DNA of 64,000 nucleotides from NCBI GenBank assembly GCA_023389155.1, contig JAEWEV010000015.1, positions 62,001 to 126,000 of the forward strand, given 5' to 3'. The stretch is from Pseudomonadota bacterium. Its GTDB lineage: Bacteria; Pseudomonadota; Gammaproteobacteria; Burkholderiales; Burkholderiaceae_B. Positions 34,708 to 44,540 of the stretch are shown here, in pieces. The notes beneath the pieces are model-generated. The model worked only from the letters and a program-made list of their open reading frames with translations. It ran no database searches and was not told where the DNA came from. The stretch's first letter is position 1, and each line of letters starts with the position of its first letter. The position numbers and the translations under genes are program-made.

Positions 34708-35408
34708 CGCTGTGCTCCTTCAGAAGAATCAAGTTCACGGCTCCACGACAGGCCATTGACGTAAAGCCCCAGGGGGTTCTTGCGCAAACGCGCTTCGGTG
34801 CGCGGCGGCTGATGCACGATGGACACCACCGCTGTCCAACGCTCCAGACCTGCGGATGCGCCATTGACGTAGCGGCGTTCTGTCCAGCGCACGTTGAAGG
34901 ACGTGTCGCTCGCCCGCACGACACTCGTGATCTGCACCGTCACGGACTCTTTGCCAATGCGGGTAAAGGGATCATTCACCCGTGCGTAGTCATTCAGCAC
35001 AGCGGCCCCCTTGTCCGTGGTGTAGTCGTAGGCGTCCAGCCAGTTCTGGCGCACCACGACGGGGTCGATGGAGAGCGAGCGCACCAACGTGATGAAGCGG
35101 GCAATATGGTGGGCGGTTTGTGCATCGTTGGGCCGGTACGGCGAAGCCGCCTCCCCAACGGCCCGCACCTGGCCGGCGTTATCCACCTCCACGACATAGG
35201 GCGTGACGATGGACTGCATCGAGCGCCACACCAGACCGCTGGCCATGAGCAGCGCCAACAACAGGCAGCCAAAGGCCATCAACCGCCAGTTCCTGGCCTG
35301 CACCCGCGCCGAGCCGATACGGTCGTCCCAGACCTGGGCGGCGGATTGGTAAGGTGTGGCGGGTTGCGGAGATTCGGCATAACGCACCAGCGGTCGTTTG
35401 AAACGCAT
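34704..35408 (-). CDS. trbF: TrbF (VirB8-like) conjugation protein
   Basis: Inner-membrane component of the T4SS assembly platform, 234 residues. A cytoplasmic N-terminus, one membrane helix (LMAFGCLLLALLMASGLVW, about 42-60) and a periplasmic NTF2-like VirB8 domain (ARFITLVRSLSIDPVVVRQN, then VRASDTSFNVRWTERRYVNG) are visible. The C-terminal NPLGLYVNGLSWSREL is the usual family ending. It overlaps trbG by four bases. Confidence 0.93.
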   Translation of the reverse strand: MRFKRPLVRYAESPQPATPYQSAAQVWDDRIGSARVQARNWRLMAFGCLLLALLMASGLVWRSMQSIVTPYVVEVDNAGQVRAVGEAASPYRPNDAQTAHHIARFITLVRSLSIDPVVVRQNWLDAYDYTTDKGAAVLNDYARVNDPFTRIGKESVTVQITSVVRASDTSFNVRWTERRYVNGASAGLERWTAVVSIVHQPPRTEARLRKNPLGLYVNGLSWSRELDSSEGAQR

Positions 35409-35419
35409 GAGGGTTCCCC

Positions 35420-36670
35420 TTATGAATCGGAATCACGCAGGCTTGGGCCTTGGCCCGCGCCGCCGCCATCCCCACCGCGCAGCGCGTGGGCAGTGGTCGT
35501 GGCGGCTTGCGTCAGTTGTTGTCGGCGGTGCAGGCGCTTAGCCCATGCCGGTTGGGCAGTGGCGCTGGCTGTCTCGGTGGACGCTCCACCGGATGCGCTT
35601 GCCTCGGCACCAGAAGCAGGGGTTGCCCCCGCCGCTCCTTTAAGGCCACCACCCGCCGCTGCACCCGTCTGAAAAGCAGACCGGATGCTGCCCGCGCTCG
35701 AACCGATGGATCGAGCCGCGCCGGAAGCCATGCGGGCGGCGCCCGGAACCATGCGTGCCCCCGCCGCCGCCGCCCCACCCACTCCCGTGGCGGCTGCACC
35801 GATGGCAACAGCAGTTCCAACCGCACCCACGGCGGCACCGGCCATGGAGCCTGCGCCCAACTGCGGGCCGCCGGAAACGAGCCCCGTCGCGATGCCCGGC
35901 CCGAAGATCCCCAACGCCAACAAAGAGAGCGACGCCAGCATGATGACCAGCGCATAGTCGACGGACGGCTCTTCGGGATGTACCTGGAACTCAGAAAACA
36001 AGCCGCTACCAATACCGACAATCACAGCCAGCACCAGCACCTTGACGCCGGAGGACACCACATTGCCCAGTACCTTCTCGGCAAGAAATGAGGTCTTATT
36101 CCAGAGTGCAAAAGGCACCAGCACGAAGCCGGCAAGCGTGGTCAGCTTGAACTCGATCAAGGTCACGAAAAGCTGAATCGCCAGCACGAAGAAACTCAGC
36201 ACCACCACCATCCAGGCGAGAAACATCACCACGATTGGGTCGATATTGGTGAACACCTCGGGAAATCCTGCCATGTCGCCGATTTGTTCCAAAATGGGCG
36301 CGGCGGCATCAATACCAGTTTTCGCCAGCCGTCCCGGCTGCAAGAAGTTGCCCATCGTGAGCGACGAGCCTGAAGCGATCAGGCCCAGCCCAGCGAAAGA
36401 ACGGAACAGGATGCCAGCCAGCACATTGAAGTTGCCGATGATGTAGGCAAATGCCCCGACATAAAGTACCTTGCGCAGCAGCTTGGCGATCACGTCGTCG
36501 CCCTGGCCACTGGCATGATTCATCGCCCAGAACAGGCCGGCCAGCGTCATGTCGATCACGATGAGCGTAGCAGTGAGAAACGCCACATCGCCTTGCAGCA
36601 GCCCGAACCCCGAGTCGATGTACTGCGCAAAGGTAGCGAGAAAACGGTCGATCACCGCCACGTCATTCAT
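35420..36670 (-). CDS. trbL: TrbL (VirB6-like) conjugation membrane protein
   Basis: Polytopic inner-membrane channel component, 416 residues. Five to six hydrophobic helices lie in the first 270 residues (LTATLIVIDMTLAGLFWAM; LAWMVVVLSFFVLAIQLFV; LVLAVIVGIGSGLFSEF; LVIMLASLSLLALGIFG). A long low-complexity C-terminus rich in Ala, Gly and Ser follows, common in TrbL. No TrbK gene lies between trbJ and trbL, unlike RP4; the exclusion-type lipoprotein is upstream of traG instead. Confidence 0.93.
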   Translation of the reverse strand: MNDVAVIDRFLATFAQYIDSGFGLLQGDVAFLTATLIVIDMTLAGLFWAMNHASGQGDDVIAKLLRKVLYVGAFAYIIGNFNVLAGILFRSFAGLGLIASGSSLTMGNFLQPGRLAKTGIDAAAPILEQIGDMAGFPEVFTNIDPIVVMFLAWMVVVLSFFVLAIQLFVTLIEFKLTTLAGFVLVPFALWNKTSFLAEKVLGNVVSSGVKVLVLAVIVGIGSGLFSEFQVHPEEPSVDYALVIMLASLSLLALGIFGPGIATGLVSGGPQLGAGSMAGAAVGAVGTAVAIGAAATGVGGAAAAGARMVPGAARMASGAARSIGSSAGSIRSAFQTGAAAGGGLKGAAGATPASGAEASASGGASTETASATAQPAWAKRLHRRQQLTQAATTTAHALRGGDGGGAGQGPSLRDSDS

Positions 36671-36686
36671 GGTTCAAGCGCTCCGA

Positions 36687-37427
36687 TCAGTTGCCGTAGA
36701 AATTCACGGCTTGCGGCGTATACGGCGTGCCGCTGCCCTGAAAGCGCTGGCGCACTTCACGGGCGCGCTCGGTCGCCGCCGCCTGGCGTGCCAGCTCCAA
36801 TGAGGCGGCGCGGTCCTGGGTGATCTGAAGCTGTTGCGCCTGGATGTCCTGCTTGGCCTGCAAGGCCAGAAGCTGGTTGGTCGCTTGCATAGCCTGCAAC
36901 GCGCCTTGCGCCGACTGGCTTTGATTCACCAGATCGGCCAGCGTGCTTTCATCGTCGCGCAGGTTCTGCGAGGCTTGGGCCTGCACCCGCATGGCGGTAT
37001 GCAGGCCATTCAACGTATTCTTCCAGCGCTCACGGGCATCCTGAGCCATGCTGTCGCCGCTCACAGTGGCGGCATACTGGTCGGGATACAAGCGCGCAAA
37101 CTCCTGATCCATATTCGCCACCTCGTAACTGAGCCCTTGCGCCTCGCCGATCAGGCGCTCGGTGGCGGCAAGCGTGGTGCGCAGACGGTTGACGACATTG
37201 AAATCCAGGCTCGCCAGATTGCGGGCCTGATTCATCAACATCTGGGCCTCGTTCTGAAGCTGGTTGATCTGGTTGTTGATCTGCTGCAGTGTACGAACGG
37301 CGGTCAGCGTGTTCTGCGTATAGTTGGATGGGTCAAAGACCGTTTTCCAGGCCCAAGCGGGCGAAGCGGTGAGTAATGACGCCGAAAGAACGGCAGCAAG
37401 CGATACAGATAGCATGCGAGTTTTCAT
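36687..37427 (-). CDS. trbJ: TrbJ (VirB5-like) conjugation protein
   Basis: Minor pilus-tip or periplasmic T4SS protein, 246 residues. It has a cleavable signal peptide (SVSLAAVLSASLLTASPAWA) followed by a mostly helical, glutamine-rich body (LQQINNQINQLQNEAQMLMN). The C-terminus GSGTPYTPQAVNFYGN matches the family. It overlaps trbE by four bases. Confidence 0.92.
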   Translation of the reverse strand: MKTRMLSVSLAAVLSASLLTASPAWAWKTVFDPSNYTQNTLTAVRTLQQINNQINQLQNEAQMLMNQARNLASLDFNVVNRLRTTLAATERLIGEAQGLSYEVANMDQEFARLYPDQYAATVSGDSMAQDARERWKNTLNGLHTAMRVQAQASQNLRDDESTLADLVNQSQSAQGALQAMQATNQLLALQAKQDIQAQQLQITQDRAASLELARQAAATERAREVRQRFQGSGTPYTPQAVNFYGN

Positions 37428-39883
37428 AGCAGATTCTCCTGTAGGTGGGAAGCAACGGCAGTGACTGAAGGTGCGAAGCCGGGAAACTCGGGCAACAGGT
37501 TGGCGGCCCAGTCCAGACCGCGATGGCGCAACCAGGCATCCGCAAAGCCAGGTACGCCGGCGTCCAGCAGGATGCGGTCGATGTCGCGCTGATCCTGCGG
37601 GGTGGATGCCCCCGCAAAGGCCAGCGTGGCCGGCCCGAGGTCAAGATCGAACAGGCGGTTGCCCAGACGCGACTGGTAGTAGTAGTCGCGCTTGGGTTGG
37701 GCGGTGGCCACAATCTCGATCTGTCGGGTGTTCAGGCCGAAGCCTTCATAGATCGTGCGAATCTGCGGCTCCGTTGCCTGCGGGTTGGGCAAGAAGATGC
37801 GGCTCGCGCAGCTTTCGATAATCGCTGGCGCAATGCTCGAATCCTTGATGTCGGCCAGCGACTGCGTAGCAAAGATCACCGAGACATTTTTCTTGCGCAG
37901 GGTCTTCAACCACTGACGGATACGGGCGGCAAAAGACGGTTCATCCAAAAACAGCCATGCCTCATCCAGAATCAGAAGGGTTGGCGCGCCATCAAAGCGT
38001 TCGTCAAACCTTGCGAACAGATAGCGCAGCACCGCCTGCACGGCGGCGGGGCTGTGCATCAGCTCTTCCATCTCGAAGCCCTGCACGTCAGCCATACCCA
38101 GCCGGTCATGGTCAGCGTCCAGCAACTTGCCGTGCGCACCGCCCAGCACATAGGGCGCAAGCGCCTGGCGCAGCGTGTTCGATTGCAGCAGTACGGAAAA
38201 GCCCGTCAACGTGCGCTGCTCCACCGGCGCACCCGCCAGACTCCCCAGCGCCGACCAGATGGCAGCCTTGTCGTCGGGGCTGACGGCCATACCTTCGTGC
38301 AGCAAGCGGCCCTCAATCCATTCCGCCGCCCAGGTGCGGTAGCCTTCATGGTCGATGCGTGCCAGCGGCTGAAAGGCGATCTCGCCATCATTGCCAAGGT
38401 CATAGTGCTCGCCCGCCAGACCTAAAATGGTGGCGCGCATCGAGCGGCCCATGTCAAAAGCGAAGATGCGCGAACCGGGATACCGGCGAAATTGCTTGGC
38501 CAGGACGGCCAGCAATACCGACTTGCCCATGCCAGTCGGCCCGGCAACCAGGGTATGGCCCACATCGCCAATATGCGTCACCAGCCGGAATGGCGTCGCG
38601 CCTTCTGTGCGCGTGACAATGAGCGGCGGCCCATCCAGATGCTCATTTTTCTGTGGCCCGGCCCACACCGCGGACACTGGCATCATATGGGCCAGATTCA
38701 ATGTAGACACAATGGGTTGCCGCACGTTGGCATAGGCATTGCCGGGAATGGAGGACAACCAGGCATCCACAGCGTTCAAGGTCTCGGGAATCGTCACAAA
38801 GCCCCTGCCCTGAATGACGCGCTCAATCATGCGCAGTTTTTCATCGGCCACGGCGGGGTCGGTGTCCAGCACCGCCACGGTGGTAGTGACATACCCGAAG
38901 GCAACTTGGTCGCTGCCCAACTCCTGCAAGGCGGCGTCCGCATCGGCGGCCTTGTTGCTGGCATCGGTATCAACCAGCGGTGACTCCTGCTGGAAAATCG
39001 TTTCCCGGAGCAGCGCCACAACGTTCTTGCGCTTGGCGAACCATTGACGGCGTAGGCGGCGCAGCTCCTTTTCCGCCTCGGCTTTGTCCATACAGATAAA
39101 GCGCGTACTCCAGCGATAAGCAAAGCCAAGCCGGTTCAGGTCATCCAAAATGCCCGGCCAGGTGGAAGTCGGAAAGCCTCGCACCGACACCACCCGCAGA
39201 TGCGCATCACCCAGCGTCGGAGCCAACCCACCCACCAACGCGGAGTCAGTCAGTAGTGCATCAAGGTGAAACGGAACTTCCGGTACGCCGATGCGGTAAC
39301 GCCGTGTCGAGATGGTGGAATGCAGGTAGGTCAGCGTCTGGCCGTCACCCAGCCAGGAAATTTCCGGCATCACACCATCGAGCAGATCAAAGACGCGATC
39401 CGTTTCCGCTACGAAGGCAGCCAGCCGTTCGCGCCAGTCCACCCCTTCTGCCGGACGATTCTCATAGAGCATTCCCGCTGCGCGGGCGCGGGATTCCTCG
39501 GGCGGGAGAAACACGAGCGTCAGGTGATAGGCGCTCTCGAAGTGATGCCCGGCCTCTTCGAAGGCAGCACGGCGCTCCTGATCGACCAGCCAGGACAGGC
39601 TTTCAGGAAAGTCCGAATGGGGATAGTCTGCCGCTGGACGACGCTCGGCCTCGATAAAAAGCGCCCAGCCCGACCCCAGACGGCGCAACGCATTATTCAA
39701 GCGGGCAGAAGTCGCGATCAGCTCACCTTGGGTGGCGCTATCCAGATCCGGCCCGCGAAAGCATGACGTGCGCTGAAATGATCCATCCTTGTTCAGCACC
39801 ACACCGGGCGCGATCAATCCGGCCCAGGGCAGCCAGTCGGCGAGCAATGCGGGGCGCTGACGATATTCGGCAAGGTTCAGCAT
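37424..39883 (-). CDS. trbE: TrbE (VirB4-like) conjugation ATPase
   Basis: Largest ATPase of the mating channel, 819 residues, of the CagE/TrbE/VirB4 family. It powers substrate transfer and pilus assembly at the inner membrane. The N-terminal CagE domain precedes Walker A VAGPTGMGKSVLLAVLA (about residue 455) and Walker B TLLILDEAWLFLDEPS (about 645). RIFLPNPQATEPQIRTIYEG matches the conserved C-terminal region. The frame is uninterrupted and full length. Confidence 0.96.
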   Translation of the reverse strand: MLNLAEYRQRPALLADWLPWAGLIAPGVVLNKDGSFQRTSCFRGPDLDSATQGELIATSARLNNALRRLGSGWALFIEAERRPAADYPHSDFPESLSWLVDQERRAAFEEAGHHFESAYHLTLVFLPPEESRARAAGMLYENRPAEGVDWRERLAAFVAETDRVFDLLDGVMPEISWLGDGQTLTYLHSTISTRRYRIGVPEVPFHLDALLTDSALVGGLAPTLGDAHLRVVSVRGFPTSTWPGILDDLNRLGFAYRWSTRFICMDKAEAEKELRRLRRQWFAKRKNVVALLRETIFQQESPLVDTDASNKAADADAALQELGSDQVAFGYVTTTVAVLDTDPAVADEKLRMIERVIQGRGFVTIPETLNAVDAWLSSIPGNAYANVRQPIVSTLNLAHMMPVSAVWAGPQKNEHLDGPPLIVTRTEGATPFRLVTHIGDVGHTLVAGPTGMGKSVLLAVLAKQFRRYPGSRIFAFDMGRSMRATILGLAGEHYDLGNDGEIAFQPLARIDHEGYRTWAAEWIEGRLLHEGMAVSPDDKAAIWSALGSLAGAPVEQRTLTGFSVLLQSNTLRQALAPYVLGGAHGKLLDADHDRLGMADVQGFEMEELMHSPAAVQAVLRYLFARFDERFDGAPTLLILDEAWLFLDEPSFAARIRQWLKTLRKKNVSVIFATQSLADIKDSSIAPAIIESCASRIFLPNPQATEPQIRTIYEGFGLNTRQIEIVATAQPKRDYYYQSRLGNRLFDLDLGPATLAFAGASTPQDQRDIDRILLDAGVPGFADAWLRHRGLDWAANLLPEFPGFAPSVTAVASHLQENLL

Positions 39884-39895
39884 GGCATCATCTCC

Positions 39896-40180
39896 TCACA
39901 CATCCAACAGCGTTTTATGTTTGATGTGGCGGGCAAAAACCTGCATGAACTGCGGGTCAACACGCGCGCCCCATACCGCCAGGGAATGGCCAACGATCCA
40001 GAGCACCACACCTGGAATCCATAGTTGCAAGCCCAGCCCCACGGCAGCGGCCAGCGTGCCGTTGGCAATCGCCACGGTACGCGGTGCGCCGCCCATCAAA
40101 ATCGGTTCAGTCAGCGAACGATGCAGCGGCACCTCAAACCCAGCGGCGGAGCTGGGAGCGCCTTCGATGTCCGTATTCAT
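39896..40180 (-). CDS. trbD: TrbD (VirB3-like) conjugation protein
   Basis: A 94-residue inner-membrane protein of the VirB3 family. VPLHRSLTEPILMGGAPRTV is the diagnostic segment, followed by two hydrophobic stretches (ANGTLAAAVGLGLQLWIPGV and LWIVGHSLAVWG). It lies between trbC (four-base overlap) and trbE (12-base gap). Confidence 0.93.
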   Translation of the reverse strand: MNTDIEGAPSSAAGFEVPLHRSLTEPILMGGAPRTVAIANGTLAAAVGLGLQLWIPGVVLWIVGHSLAVWGARVDPQFMQVFARHIKHKTLLDV

Positions 40181-40554
40181 ACGACGGCCCCGCCGGAGAA
40201 TGAAAAGAACGACAAAAAGAACGACGATGCGGCAAACGCGATGGACAGGCCGAAGACGATTTGAATCAGCTTGCGAAAGCCGCCGCTGGTGTCACCAAAG
40301 GCGAGTGCCAGACCCGTGGCGATAATGATGATGACAGCCACGATGCGCGCCACCGGCCCCTGTATGGACTCCAGAATGGATTGCAGTGGCCCCTCCCAGG
40401 GCATGGAGGAACCAGCAGCCTGCGCTGCACCAGCCGCCGACATCAGCAGTACGGCCAGCAGCAGCCCTTGCCCCACAGGGTGGGCAAGGCGACGCGACCA
40501 CGCTACGGTAAACAGGGGAACAACGCACATACGGAAGGCATTAACGGACGTCAT
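40177..40554 (-). CDS. trbC: TrbC (VirB2-like) pilin
   Basis: Major pilin of the conjugative pilus, 125 residues. It has a long leader with a hydrophobic core ending at a plausible cleavage site (LLMSAAGAAQAAGSSMPWEG). Two hydrophobic helices follow (GPVARIVAVIIIIATGLALA and IQIVFGLSIAFAASSFFLSF) separated by the polar loop FGDTSGGFRK. It overlaps trbB and trbD by four bases each. Confidence 0.92.
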   Translation of the reverse strand: MTSVNAFRMCVVPLFTVAWSRRLAHPVGQGLLLAVLLMSAAGAAQAAGSSMPWEGPLQSILESIQGPVARIVAVIIIIATGLALAFGDTSGGFRKLIQIVFGLSIAFAASSFFLSFFSFSGGAVV

Positions 40555-41579
40555 GATGAGTCTCCAGGCAGATCAGAAGATGGAAAAGAAGCAGGCGCTG
40601 ACTCAGGAAATGGCGTTTCCAGCGCATCGACCAGTTGGTAGCCGGTGCCGTCAAAGCCCGCCACGCGGGCGATACTTTCGATACGGCGCTTGCGTCCGCG
40701 ACCGGCGATGTAGATGACGACATTGACCGCCTCAGCGATCAGGGCGCGCGGCGGGTTCACCGCCACTTCCAGAATCAGTTGTTCCAGGCGCAACAAGGCC
40801 CCTACTGCTGAGCCCGCGTGGATGGTGGCGATACCGCCGGGGTGGCCCGTACCCCAGACCTTGATAAGATCCAGCGCTTCACCGCCGCGCACTTCACCGA
40901 CCACCACACGGTCAGGACGGAGCCGCATCGTGGCGCGCACGAGTTCCTGCATCGTGACCACACCAATGCGTGTGCGCAGCGGCACATGATCGTTCGCCGC
41001 GCATTGCAGCTCGACCGTGTCTTCGAGCACCAGCACGCGGTCGCCCGTGGCGGCGATTTCGGCCAGCAAAGCATTGGCAAGTGTGGTCTTGCCGGTACTG
41101 GTGCCGCCCGCAATCAGGATGTTCTGCCTTGCATAGACCGCCTTCACCAGAAAGTCGGCTTGCGCCGTGCTCATCATGCCGTCGGCGATGTAGCGGTCCA
41201 GCGGAATCACGCCCACGGCGCGCTTGCGCAGCGCGAAGGCCGGGCCGGGCGCGGCGGGCGGCAAGATACCCTCGAAGCGTTCGCCGGTTTCGGGCAGTTC
41301 GGCGGTCAGAAGCGGCTGGCCGCGATGCACTTCCGCGCCAACATGGGCAGCGACCAGGCGGATAATGCGCTCGCCATCCGCTTCAGACAGTTCAAGGCCC
41401 AGCGGCGCACGACCGCTGGAAAGACGATCCACCCAAAGCGAACCGTCGGGATTCAGCATGATTTCCACCACGTCCGGGTCTTCCAGCGCGACGGCGATCA
41501 CCGGCCCCATGGCGGTACGCAGCATCTGGATGCGGCGATCCAGCGCGACGGCAATTGAGGATTTGGGAACGGCACTCAT
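40551..41579 (-). CDS. trbB: TrbB (VirB11-like) conjugation ATPase
   Basis: Hexameric cytoplasmic ATPase of the PilT/VirB11 family, 342 residues. Walker A NILIAGGTSTGKTTLANALL is at about residue 155. The Asp box LVLEDTVELQC, the His box TGHPGGIATIHAGSA and the switch segment RPDRVVVGEVRGGEALDLI are all present. Overlapped by four bases at both ends, in the middle of the traG-trb operon. Confidence 0.96.
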   Translation of the reverse strand: MSAVPKSSIAVALDRRIQMLRTAMGPVIAVALEDPDVVEIMLNPDGSLWVDRLSSGRAPLGLELSEADGERIIRLVAAHVGAEVHRGQPLLTAELPETGERFEGILPPAAPGPAFALRKRAVGVIPLDRYIADGMMSTAQADFLVKAVYARQNILIAGGTSTGKTTLANALLAEIAATGDRVLVLEDTVELQCAANDHVPLRTRIGVVTMQELVRATMRLRPDRVVVGEVRGGEALDLIKVWGTGHPGGIATIHAGSAVGALLRLEQLILEVAVNPPRALIAEAVNVVIYIAGRGRKRRIESIARVAGFDGTGYQLVDALETPFPESAPASFPSSDLPGDSS

Positions 41580-42040
41580 GAGACACGCTCCTGCCGCTCA
41601 AACGCGGGCGCTGTGTCATCTAAGCGCACCGGCTCGGGATGCAGTTCCTCCACCACGTCGCGCACTAGGCTGCGACCACGCAGCAGGTGGCGACCAAGCT
41701 GTTCGACGAATTGCTCAAAACGCGCCTTACCTTGAGCACGGGCAACATCCTGATGGGCCTCGGGTACCGGCGTGCTGACGGTCAAGTAGTAACGCACGAA
41801 CAACGCCAGTGTTTCGATCTGGATGTTTTGGTCACGCTCCAGGCGCTCAAATTGGCGAGAGAGCCGATCCAGCCGCTTAGCCATCGCCGCTTCGCGCTGG
41901 TCGCCGGCATCGGGCGACAGCCAGGAAGCCAGCGCCGCCGCCACGATGGACGATTTGGATACGCCTTTCTTGGCGGCCAGTTCATCCAGGCGCTTGGCAT
42001 GTTCGGGATGAATGAAGAGATTCAAGCGATATCGGCTCAT
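41576..42040 (-). CDS. CopG/ribbon-helix-helix-type protein between traG and trbB
   Basis: A 154-residue protein whose N-terminus (YRLNLFIHPEHAKRLDELAA, then KGVSKSSIVAAALASWLS) is a CopG-like ribbon-helix-helix DNA-binding motif. A coiled-coil-like segment follows (AKRLDRLSRQFERLERDQN). CopG-type proteins occupy this same slot between traG and trbB in Tn4371-like ICEs, so it may autoregulate the mating operon. It overlaps traG and trbB by four bases each. Confidence 0.85.
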   Translation of the reverse strand: MSRYRLNLFIHPEHAKRLDELAAKKGVSKSSIVAAALASWLSPDAGDQREAAMAKRLDRLSRQFERLERDQNIQIETLALFVRYYLTVSTPVPEAHQDVARAQGKARFEQFVEQLGRHLLRGRSLVRDVVEELHPEPVRLDDTAPAFERQERVS

Positions 42041-44037
42041 AACTGGATTCCGTCATCAGGGTCGAGGGAGGCCAGGCGCGCCACGCGCTGCATGGCCGGG
42101 TCTAGCTGGCTGGGCAGCATGGGCGGCAGGTCATCGTCATCCAGCAGCGACAAGTCGCTGGCCGGGTATTCGGGTTCGGGGTGATAGGCGATGATGTCCG
42201 CAAGTTCAGGCTGGCGACGCGGGCCGCCGTCATCGGCAACGCCCGATACTTCATCGCCACCCATAGGGTCGGACGCAGCAGGAGCCGCCGAAATCGTCGG
42301 ACCACTCCAATCGTCGGGACGGGCTGGTGGCGTGTCCGCATAGCGCCCAGCGGCGAGCACAGGCGGTGGCAGCACGCGGTGCTTGAAATTGGCATCCAAG
42401 TAGTAGCGCAGCTTCCTGGCCTTGATCGGCGCCACGCTGGACACCATCACCACGGCTTCATCCGGTGGAAGCTGCATCACTTCGCCGGGGGTCAAGAGTG
42501 GCCGCGCCGTTTCCTGGCGCGACACCATGAGGTGTCCCAGCCAGGGCGCAAGGCGATGGCCGGCATAATTGCGCTGGGCGCGCAGCTCGGTAGCGGTTCC
42601 AAGAGTTTCGGAAATACGCTTGGCCGTGCGTTCGTCATTGGTGGCGAAGGTCACACGGACATGGCAGTTATCCAGAATCGAATGGTTCTGTCCGTAGGCT
42701 TTGTCGATCTGATTGAGCGACTGCGAGATCAGAAAGCTGCGAATACCGTAGCCCGCCATGAAGGCCAGCGCCGTCTCGAAGAAGTCCAGACGGCCCAGCG
42801 CCGGGAACTCATCAAGCATCAGCAGCAGCTTGTGGCGACGCTCAATGCCATCGGAACCGTCGAGCGATTCAGTGAGCCGCCGCCCAATCTGATTGAGAAT
42901 CAGGCGAATCAGCGGTTTGGTTCGTGAAATATCCGAGGGCGGCACCACCAGATACAGCGATACTGGATGCTCTGACGCAATCAGGTCGGCGATACGCCAG
43001 TCGCAGCGCGAGGTGACTTCGGCCACCGTCGGGTCGCGGTACAGGCCCAAGAAGGACATGGCGGTTGAGAGCACACCCGAGCGCTCGTTGTCCGCCTTAT
43101 TGAGCACTTCACGCGCAGCGGACGCCACCACCGGATGCGGTGCATCGCCCAGGTGCCGCGTCGTCATCATCCGGTGCAAGGTCAGCTCGAACGGGCACGT
43201 CGGATCCGACAGGAAGTTCGCCACGCCGCGCAGCGTCTTGTCTTCTCCGGCATAGAGCACATGCAAGATGGCGCCCACCAGCAACGCATGCGAAGTCTTT
43301 TCCCAGTGATTGCGCTTCTCCAGCGCCCCTTCGGGATCGACCAGAATGTCCGCAATGTTTTGCACATCGCGTACTTCATGCGCACCACGTCGCACTTCCA
43401 ACAGCGGGTTGTAGCTTGCGGATTGCTCATCGGTGGGGTTAAAAAGCAGACAGTGCGAGAAGCGCGCACGCCAGCCCGCGGTGATCTGCCAGTTCTCACC
43501 CTTGATGTCGTGGATAACAGCGGACGCCGGCCAGGCGAGCAAAGTGGGCACTACCAGGCCCACGCCTTTGCCCGAGCGCGTGGGCGCAAAGGCAAGGACA
43601 TGTTCCGGGCCTTCGTGACGCAGGTACTGCCCTTCGTGCTGGCCCAGGAAGACGCCGACCGGCTGGGTGAGCCCGGCTTCGCCGATATCGCTGATATCGG
43701 CCCAGCGTGCTGAACCGTAGGTCGTGACCAGCCGCGCCTGACGCGAGCGCCAGATTGACATACCGATGGCGACCACGACGGCAATCAGGCCGCTGCCGCC
43801 AGCGATCATGCCGCCGACGTTGAAGACCTCCGGGGCATAAGCGTCGAAGAAAAACCACCACTCGAACAAGCACCAGGGGTGATAGATCGGCGTACCGTAG
43901 AAATCAAACCAGGGCGAGCCAAGGCGTAGCTGATAGCCCAGGGCGGCGGCTGTCCATTGTGTGGCACTCCACACGCCAGCGATCACGATGCCGAATACGA
44001 CGGCGATCTGCCCGAACAGCACGTTCGTCCCTTGCAT
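42037..44037 (-). CDS. traG: TraG (VirD4-like) coupling protein
   Basis: Type IV coupling protein that brings the relaxosome to the channel, 666 residues. It has N-terminal membrane helices (GQIAVVFGIVIAGVWSATQW; GGSGLIAVVVAIGMSIW). Walker A is APTRSGKGVGLVVPTLLAWP (about residue 140) and Walker B LLLMLDEFPALGRL. SFLISQSLNQIDKAYGQNHS is also typical of TraG/VirD4. The start MQGTNVLFG at 44037 is preferred; an in-frame ATG 24 codons upstream would add an unlikely polar extension. First gene of the mating operon, behind a terminator at about 44,200. Confidence 0.96.
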   Translation of the reverse strand: MQGTNVLFGQIAVVFGIVIAGVWSATQWTAAALGYQLRLGSPWFDFYGTPIYHPWCLFEWWFFFDAYAPEVFNVGGMIAGGSGLIAVVVAIGMSIWRSRQARLVTTYGSARWADISDIGEAGLTQPVGVFLGQHEGQYLRHEGPEHVLAFAPTRSGKGVGLVVPTLLAWPASAVIHDIKGENWQITAGWRARFSHCLLFNPTDEQSASYNPLLEVRRGAHEVRDVQNIADILVDPEGALEKRNHWEKTSHALLVGAILHVLYAGEDKTLRGVANFLSDPTCPFELTLHRMMTTRHLGDAPHPVVASAAREVLNKADNERSGVLSTAMSFLGLYRDPTVAEVTSRCDWRIADLIASEHPVSLYLVVPPSDISRTKPLIRLILNQIGRRLTESLDGSDGIERRHKLLLMLDEFPALGRLDFFETALAFMAGYGIRSFLISQSLNQIDKAYGQNHSILDNCHVRVTFATNDERTAKRISETLGTATELRAQRNYAGHRLAPWLGHLMVSRQETARPLLTPGEVMQLPPDEAVVMVSSVAPIKARKLRYYLDANFKHRVLPPPVLAAGRYADTPPARPDDWSGPTISAAPAASDPMGGDEVSGVADDGGPRRQPELADIIAYHPEPEYPASDLSLLDDDDLPPMLPSQLDPAMQRVARLASLDPDDGIQL

Positions 44038-44195
44038 AGCCTGGCCTCCGATGTCTTCCTGCGCTGATTCCTCGTGAAAAGACGGCACGTAGGTGTGCCT
44101 GCCATACAAGGATCGGTGCCACGCCAGTGCCGGTCAAAGACCTTTATCGGGACGAAGGTGATGTAAAAAGCATCGTTTCAGGTTGGGACGAACAC

Positions 44196-44232
44196 GACAA
44201 AAACGCCGCAAGCGCGAGCGCGCTGCGGCGTG
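44196..44232 (-). terminator. Rho-independent terminator after eexN, before traG
   Basis: On the - strand ACGCCGCA pairs with TGCGGCGT and is followed by a run of T (GCGGCGTTTTTGTCG). It separates the lysR-eexN pair from the traG-trb operon. Confidence 0.7.
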
Positions 44233-44273
44233 TTGGTGAAGAAAAGCGGAATTTGTCGGGAAATGCCGACGTT

Positions 44274-44540
44274 TCAGAACTTCGGCGGCGTATCCGACGG
44301 TGTGTATGGCACGGTGCCGTCGCCATAGAAGCGCTTACGCGTTGCTTCGGCCAGTCGGTCACACAGTACATCGCCCATGTTGGGACGATCAGTCTGGCAC
44401 TGTCGGCGCAACTCTTTCAATCGCTCAGGCGCGGCGGCCAGCTCCTCTGCGGTGGGTACATCCTGTTGGGGTTTAGGCGTTTCCGATTGGCCGCAAGCGG
44501 CCAACCCCACGACCAGCAACAATAGGATGAATTGTTTCAT
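44274..44540 (-). CDS. EexN-family entry-exclusion lipoprotein
   Basis: An 88-residue lipoprotein. MKQFILLLLVVGLAACG is a signal peptide with lipobox LAAC, so it is anchored to a membrane facing the periplasm. The mature part (PTAEELAAAPERLKELRRQC, then MGDVLCDRLAEATRKRFYGD) with two paired cysteines matches EexN-type exclusion proteins of Tn4371-like ICEs. Such proteins stop the same element entering a cell that already has it. Its ATG overlaps the lysR stop (ATGA). Confidence 0.8.
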   Translation of the reverse strand: MKQFILLLLVVGLAACGQSETPKPQQDVPTAEELAAAPERLKELRRQCQTDRPNMGDVLCDRLAEATRKRFYGDGTVPYTPSDTPPKF